Assembly: GCA_900315125.1 (NCBI GenBank)
Contig: OMXT01000078.1
Coordinates: 1 to 59,268, forward strand
From: an uncultured Eubacteriales bacterium
GTDB taxonomy: Bacteria > Bacillota > Clostridia > Peptostreptococcales > Anaerovoracaceae
Length of the DNA: 59,268 nt
Direction of reading: 5' to 3'
Of the stretch, positions 55,905 through 59,268 are shown in pieces. The translations under genes and the position numbers were made by a program. Position 1 is the first letter of the stretch. Each line of letters opens with the position of its first letter. The notes below the pieces were generated by a model. The model made no database searches, was not told the DNA's origin, and worked only from the letters and a program-made list of their open reading frames with translations.

Positions 55905-55971
55905 GCCAGAAATCCATACAGCATATTGATACTGCGCACGAGTATGATCAATCAAATCACATGCTGAAAGA

Positions 55972-56016
55972 GAACTGTTCTGTGTTCCGCCAGCCGGCGG
56001 AACGCAGTTCTTTTTT
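55972..56016 (+). terminator. Rho-independent terminator of nhaC
   Basis: GTTCCGCC-AGCC-GGCGGAAC core extended by GAACTG...CAGTTC, followed by TTTTTT. Confidence 0.9.
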
Positions 56017-56090
56017 GGAGTTTTTTTTAATACCAGAATATGTTAAAATAATCGAGACGATGAAATACTTAAGGAAAGAGTAACTGTTCT

Positions 56091-57101
56091 ATGAGCATTT
56101 TTATACTTGTTCTTTATTCTGTCGCCCTGGCTCTGGTCATGGCGACGGCTGTGCTGTATGCTGTCTGGCAGAAAGGGCTGCCGGAGACGTACAGGGACGT
56201 GATTTATTTCCTGTCAGGATCCCGGAACCGTTATTACGGCGCATTTCTGGTTATCGGTTCACTGGACGCTGTGTACAGCATCGTGATCTATAATTCTGAG
56301 ATGATGTCGGAAGAACTTCTGCCGGAGCGGGTCTATTCGGCTGGTTATGTGTTCCCTGCCAGCGAGATCATCCTGTCCATCTGCTGCATCATGCTTTTCT
56401 GCCGGAATCTGCAGACCGCGGAAACAGACAGCTGGCGGAGGAATCTCATGCGGACGCTGTCTGTTCTCTGTCTTATTATCTTCGTTTTTATCATGATAAG
56501 AGGAGCGGAATATGTCTGGCAGATGTGGGGGGTGCTCCTGTTGAGCGGGGCTTTGCTCCTGGAAGAAAACATGCGGTATATCCGCCTTCTGCGTTCTGAA
56601 GAAGGACAGAATACAGATCCAGATATCGTAAAAAGGCGGCGCAGGCTTTGTAACGGCTTCTCCGCAATCTCTGTTCTCCTTGTCCTACGGGTGCTGCTGC
56701 GGATCATGGAGGATAATGGGATGGGTCTTCTCATGATCTATCTCAGCAATGCGGCGGGCCTGGCCATTCTGTTTATCAATTTCCATATTGTTTATAATCT
56801 GATCCGAGGCAGCATGTATGAACCGCGGGCTGCAGAAGACAGCGGAGAAATGATGCGCGGCAATCTGGACCGGATGGCAGAGGACTGCGGGCTGACGCCA
56901 AGAGAAAAACAGATCGCCCTTCTGCTCTGCGAGGGAAGGAATAATGCTCAGATCGCAGAGGAACTGGATATCAGCGAGAGCACGGTCAAGACTCATATCC
57001 ATAATGTCCTTCGGAAGATGAATATGGCGAGCCGGACCGAGGTGGTCGTCGCTGTGAGAGACGGGAAACTGGGAACCAGCGCAGATAACAGAATATCATA
57101 A
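56091..57101 (+). CDS. Membrane-bound LuxR-type transcription regulator
   Basis: A 336-residue protein with about seven hydrophobic helices in residues 1-245 and a C-terminal LuxR HTH (about 268-325: LTPREKQIALLLCEGRNNAQ, then IAEELDISESTVKTHIHNVL). Membrane LuxR proteins of this design sense envelope or small-molecule signals in Clostridia and Actinobacteria, and targets are usually local; nhaC upstream is a candidate. AAGGAAAG precedes the ATG. Confidence 0.82.
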   Translation: MSIFILVLYSVALALVMATAVLYAVWQKGLPETYRDVIYFLSGSRNRYYGAFLVIGSLDAVYSIVIYNSEMMSEELLPERVYSAGYVFPASEIILSICCIMLFCRNLQTAETDSWRRNLMRTLSVLCLIIFVFIMIRGAEYVWQMWGVLLLSGALLLEENMRYIRLLRSEEGQNTDPDIVKRRRRLCNGFSAISVLLVLRVLLRIMEDNGMGLLMIYLSNAAGLAILFINFHIVYNLIRGSMYEPRAAEDSGEMMRGNLDRMAEDCGLTPREKQIALLLCEGRNNAQIAEELDISESTVKTHIHNVLRKMNMASRTEVVVAVRDGKLGTSADNRIS

Positions 57102-57117
57102 ATCGCCTTACGGCAGT

Positions 57118-57744
57118 TTATTTAATGGACTTGATCTTCAGGTCGCTGAGCCGGTCTGCGGCTTTTCCAATCTTATCGGCAAGGGAATCCAGGTCCCTGC
57201 TGAATTCCCTCGTGACGATGATGTTCCGCAAGTCATCCTCTTCGGTAATTTTCTTAATATTTTCCCAGTAGAGCCGCCGCACCAGGTTCTCATTCTTTTT
57301 GGCGATGCGGACGCTGCGCCAGAAATCTTCTTCATCCTCATCCCAGACCTGCACCGCGTCATAGATGCGGTAAATGGAGTCACGGCAGAGACCGATCATT
57401 TCCCTGTCCGTATCCCCTGCCCTATAGTCAAAATACAGAATAAAGTCCTTGATATCATTAATCTTATCGGTCACATCGTCGATGACCCGGGAAAGATTAA
57501 AAAGATAATGCCGGGACACCGGTGTAATAAAGGACTCCTCCAAATAGGCGATCAGTTTGCGCTGTTTTTCATCTCCCAGATGTTCCGTACCCCGGATCTG
57601 GTCCGCCAGCGCGCGGTCATCGGGCGCGTCCATAAATTCCATCAGCAGCGAGACCGCATCCTCCGCTTCCTCACACTGATTCAGCAGCATAGAGTGGAAA
57701 TTCGGCTTTTCCTCTTTCTTAAAAAACGATTTCTTCTTATCCAT
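57118..57744 (-). CDS. DUF47 (PhoU-like) phosphate transport regulator
   Basis: A 208-residue all-helical protein of the DUF47/PhoU_div family, opening KKSFFKKEEKPNFHSMLLNQ. In many bacteria it is paired with a Pit-type transporter, modulating its activity. It lies 12 bp downstream of the PiT gene in the same operon. It converges on the LuxR gene with only 16 bp between stops. Confidence 0.88.
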   Translation of the reverse strand: MDKKKSFFKKEEKPNFHSMLLNQCEEAEDAVSLLMEFMDAPDDRALADQIRGTEHLGDEKQRKLIAYLEESFITPVSRHYLFNLSRVIDDVTDKINDIKDFILYFDYRAGDTDREMIGLCRDSIYRIYDAVQVWDEDEEDFWRSVRIAKKNENLVRRLYWENIKKITEEDDLRNIIVTREFSRDLDSLADKIGKAADRLSDLKIKSIK

Positions 57745-57756
57745 AGGAATCTCCTT

Positions 57757-57781
57757 TTACAACAAAGCCCTGCTCAGCCCG
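57757..57781 (-). repeat. Copy of dispersed CTTTGTT motif
   Basis: AACAAAGCCCTGCTCAGCCC on the + strand, covering the PiT stop codon, 15 bp before the DUF47 start. Confidence 0.5.
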
Positions 57782-58755
57782 AAATACACCAGATAGCCCA
57801 TGAGCCCGGATGCGGGCAGCATCAGGATCCAGGACGCAGCGATATTTTTCAGTATGCCCCAGTTCACTGATCTTGGACGGTCTTCTGTGCCTACGCCGAT
57901 GACCGTGCCGGTCAGAACCTGGGTGGAACTGACGGGCAGGCCAAGTACGTTGGCAATCTCCATGACTGCAGCTGCCGAAAGATGGGATGTGAAAGAACGG
58001 TCCACGTTCATCTTGACGATTCCCCTGCCCAGAGTCCCGATCATGTTGAACCCGCCGGTCATGGTCCCCAGAGCGATGCCGGCGCTCATCATGATGATGA
58101 GCCAGAGGTCCATGGAAAGGCCGGTGCCTCTGGCGGCGCAGATTCCGATAGCGGTCAGGCCGATGACCTTCTGGGCGTCGTTGCTGCCGTGGGTCAGGGA
58201 GACGAACATGGTCGTTACGATATCCAGGATGCGGATCCGGCGATCCCATACCATGGTAGCCCGGCGAAGGAGCCTTTGTTCCAGCTTCTGCAGCACCCAG
58301 CCGAACACAAAGCCCAGGACCGGTGAAAGCACCATGGCAGCCACGACCTTGATCATAAACGCATTCCAGTGGACAGCGCCGGCGCCGCAGGCGCAGACCA
58401 TGCAGCCCACCAGAGAGCCCATGAGGGAATGGGAGGCGCTGGAAGGGAGTTTGACGATCCATGTCACGATGTTCCAGGCCATGCTGCCGAGGAATGCGGC
58501 GATGATGAAGAGACAGGCGGCTCTCTCCCCTGCTCCCAGGATCCGGTCCGCGTCGATCATGTCCGCTCCGACAGTATAAGCCACTGCCGTGCCCAGCGTC
58601 ACGCCGCCGATGAAGTTGCAGATGCCGGACCAGACCACAGCTGCCCGGGGCGCCATGATCCGGGCGGTGACGCTGGTTGCCACCACCGTGCCTCCGTCGT
58701 GCATGCCGTTGATGTATGCAGTTACAAAGCCAATAGCGATCATTACGTAAATCAT
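57757..58755 (-). CDS. PiT-family inorganic phosphate transporter
   Basis: A 332-residue membrane carrier with about ten helices. Both halves carry the PiT duplicated signature: the N-half ends INGMHDGGTVVATSVTAR (an unusual G in place of N-A-A-N-x) and the C-half has LTHGSNDAQKVIGLTAIGI. It imports phosphate with a cation. Its gene starts one base after the stop of an XRE regulator gene and is followed by DUF47, making a phosphate operon. Confidence 0.88.
   Translation of the reverse strand: MIYVMIAIGFVTAYINGMHDGGTVVATSVTARIMAPRAAVVWSGICNFIGGVTLGTAVAYTVGADMIDADRILGAGERAACLFIIAAFLGSMAWNIVTWIVKLPSSASHSLMGSLVGCMVCACGAGAVHWNAFMIKVVAAMVLSPVLGFVFGWVLQKLEQRLLRRATMVWDRRIRILDIVTTMFVSLTHGSNDAQKVIGLTAIGICAARGTGLSMDLWLIIMMSAGIALGTMTGGFNMIGTLGRGIVKMNVDRSFTSHLSAAAVMEIANVLGLPVSSTQVLTGTVIGVGTEDRPRSVNWGILKNIAASWILMLPASGLMGYLVYFGLSRALL
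58264..58282 (+). repeat. Possible copy of dispersed CTTTGTT motif inside PiT
   Basis: GCGAAGGAGCCTTTGTTCC within coding sequence; could be chance. Confidence 0.3.
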
Positions 58756-58756
58756 A

Positions 58757-58966
58757 TTATCTTTCTTTTATTATTATATCCAGGCCAAGCAGGTTGGCGA
58801 GGAAAATAGCTTTTCCCAGTTCACAGGTCTTCTTCCCCCGCTCCAGGTCGGAAATGAAACTGACGCTGAATCCGGTGTTTTCTGCGATGAAAGCCTGGGT
58901 GTAATTCAGTTCCTTCCGGCGTTTCCTTAAAGCCTGGCCAAAGGATTTCGAATCGGTGATTTTCAT
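58757..58966 (-). CDS. XRE-family regulator (HipB/y4mF antitoxin-like)
   Basis: A 69-residue Cro/C1-type HTH protein (QALRKRRKELNYTQAFIAEN, then TGFSVSFISDLERGKKTCEL). Proteins of this size and opening (SFGQALRKRRKE) usually are HipB-type antitoxins paired with HipA kinases. No hipA is present; a phosphate transporter gene follows with a one-base gap. AAAAGGAAA precedes the ATG. Two palindromes upstream are probable binding sites, suggesting autoregulation of the whole operon. Confidence 0.85.
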   Translation of the reverse strand: MKITDSKSFGQALRKRRKELNYTQAFIAENTGFSVSFISDLERGKKTCELGKAIFLANLLGLDIIIKER

Positions 58967-59027
58967 TTTAGGTTTCCTTTTGCTGCTTTTTGTGTTAATT
59001 GATTTGGCACTAAATGATGCTGCGTTA

Positions 59028-59047
59028 ATATAGCCGAACGGCTATAT
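59028..59047. promoter_or_regulatory. Palindromic operator 1
   Basis: ATATAGCCGAACGGCTATAT, a perfect 20-bp palindrome downstream of the predicted transcription start of the XRE operon. Confidence 0.75.
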
Positions 59048-59064
59048 TTGTATCCGTTTTTATA

Positions 59065-59093
59065 ATAATAAGCCGTACGGCTAAATAATGCAA
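59065..59093 (-). promoter_or_regulatory. XRE operon promoter with operator 2 in its spacer
   Basis: On the minus strand TTGCAT (59088-59093), 17-bp spacer, TATTAT (59065-59070). The palindrome AGCCGTACGGCT (59071-59082) fills most of the spacer, so a bound repressor would block RNA polymerase. It shares AGCCG-N2-CGGCT with operator 1, 39 bp away. Confidence 0.75.
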
Positions 59094-59268
59094 GATAATA
59101 TAGTGAATTCTCTGGTGATTTGTGGAGAGGGTGTATAACGTACTGGTGAATCTGGTGGCAGTTAATCTCCTTTTACAGAGAGATCGGGTCAAGTCCTTTT
59201 TTGTGTGTAAATTAGAATTCAAGCAATTCTGATAATTTGGTTCTTCTGAGTGATTCCGTTGTCTACGA

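Larger units (their letters stand above)
58967..59268. other. Gene-free 3' end of window
   Basis: Apart from the XRE promoter and its operators nothing is recognised beyond 59100; the open frame at 59025-59222 has no features of a gene. Confidence 0.5.

Noticed and set aside
59028-59082. XRE operators as another 21-bp-gap unit
   Set aside because: The conserved AGCCG/CGGCT cores are separated by 27 bp in that pairing; each operator is a compact palindrome on its own.

Overview
The window is a 59 kb piece of a low- to mid-GC Gram-positive (Bacillota, probably class Clostridia) chromosome centred on the replication origin. The inference rests on the gene order rpmH-rnpA-yidD-yidC-jag-mnmE-mnmG-rsmG-parA-parB to the left of dnaA and dnaN-recF-gyrB-gyrA to its right, on strong Shine-Dalgarno sites, on TTGACA/TATAAT promoters, and on anaerobe genes (rubredoxin, high-molecular-weight rubredoxin, LTA-synthase-like enzyme, SigB-type sigma factor). 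The genus cannot be fixed from sequence reading alone. No rRNA or tRNA gene was seen.

Layout. (1) 1-21 kb is accessory: a secreted purple-acid-phosphatase-like enzyme, YibE/F membrane protein, AlkD-like repair protein with a nitrilase, an orphan HisD-family dehydrogenase, two DUF4143 AAA ATPases, a MerR-methyltransferase fusion, a nucleotidyltransferase, a secreted barnase with barstar, two secreted repeat proteins, rubredoxin/Hrb, PAP2, PlsC, thioredoxin and several broken genes. (2) 21-35 kb is mostly leftward housekeeping genes: aroB, a SanA/YdcF protein, LTA-synthase-like protein, ksgA, rnmV, divIC-like, dnaD, dnaB, rplI, a GdpP-like phosphodiesterase and an SRAP protein. (3) 35-44 kb is the leftward parB-parA-rsmG-mnmG-mnmE-jag-yidC-yidD-rnpA-rpmH cluster with two parS sites. 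(4) 44-46 kb is a bipartite oriC around dnaA, with DnaA boxes and a DnaA-trio unwinding element between dnaA and dnaN. (5) 46-54 kb is the rightward dnaN-recF-gyrB-gyrA run, then an RsbW-like anti-sigma factor with its sigma factor. (6) 54-59 kb holds an NhaC antiporter, a membrane LuxR regulator and a leftward XRE-PiT-DUF47 phosphate module.

Most unusual content. The accessory third carries arrays of inverted half-sites with one fixed architecture: a 9-bp arm, exactly 21 variable bases, then the inverted arm. I count four units at 3778-4046, five at 11909-12230 and four at 20602-20966, plus a lone unit at 6316-6360 and one at 8122-8162. The arm sequence differs between loci (GTTATATCA, TTTCGGTGG, CATAATCGAACT, CTACTGGACA), yet the gap stays at 21. 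In the three arrays, unit-to-unit distances (63, 84, 73, 63; 72, 95, 63; 53, 220, 53) all fall within 1.5 bp of whole multiples of 10.5 bp, so units are phased on the DNA helix. No gene, CRISPR or integron feature explains this. Two of the loci sit beside AAA-ATPase genes (one decayed). I found none in the 21-59 kb part.

A second, separate signal is a short dispersed motif (core GGTCAGGSCTTTGTT) found in a dozen mostly intergenic places. A third is that one parS site forms the stem of a transcription terminator behind rsmG.
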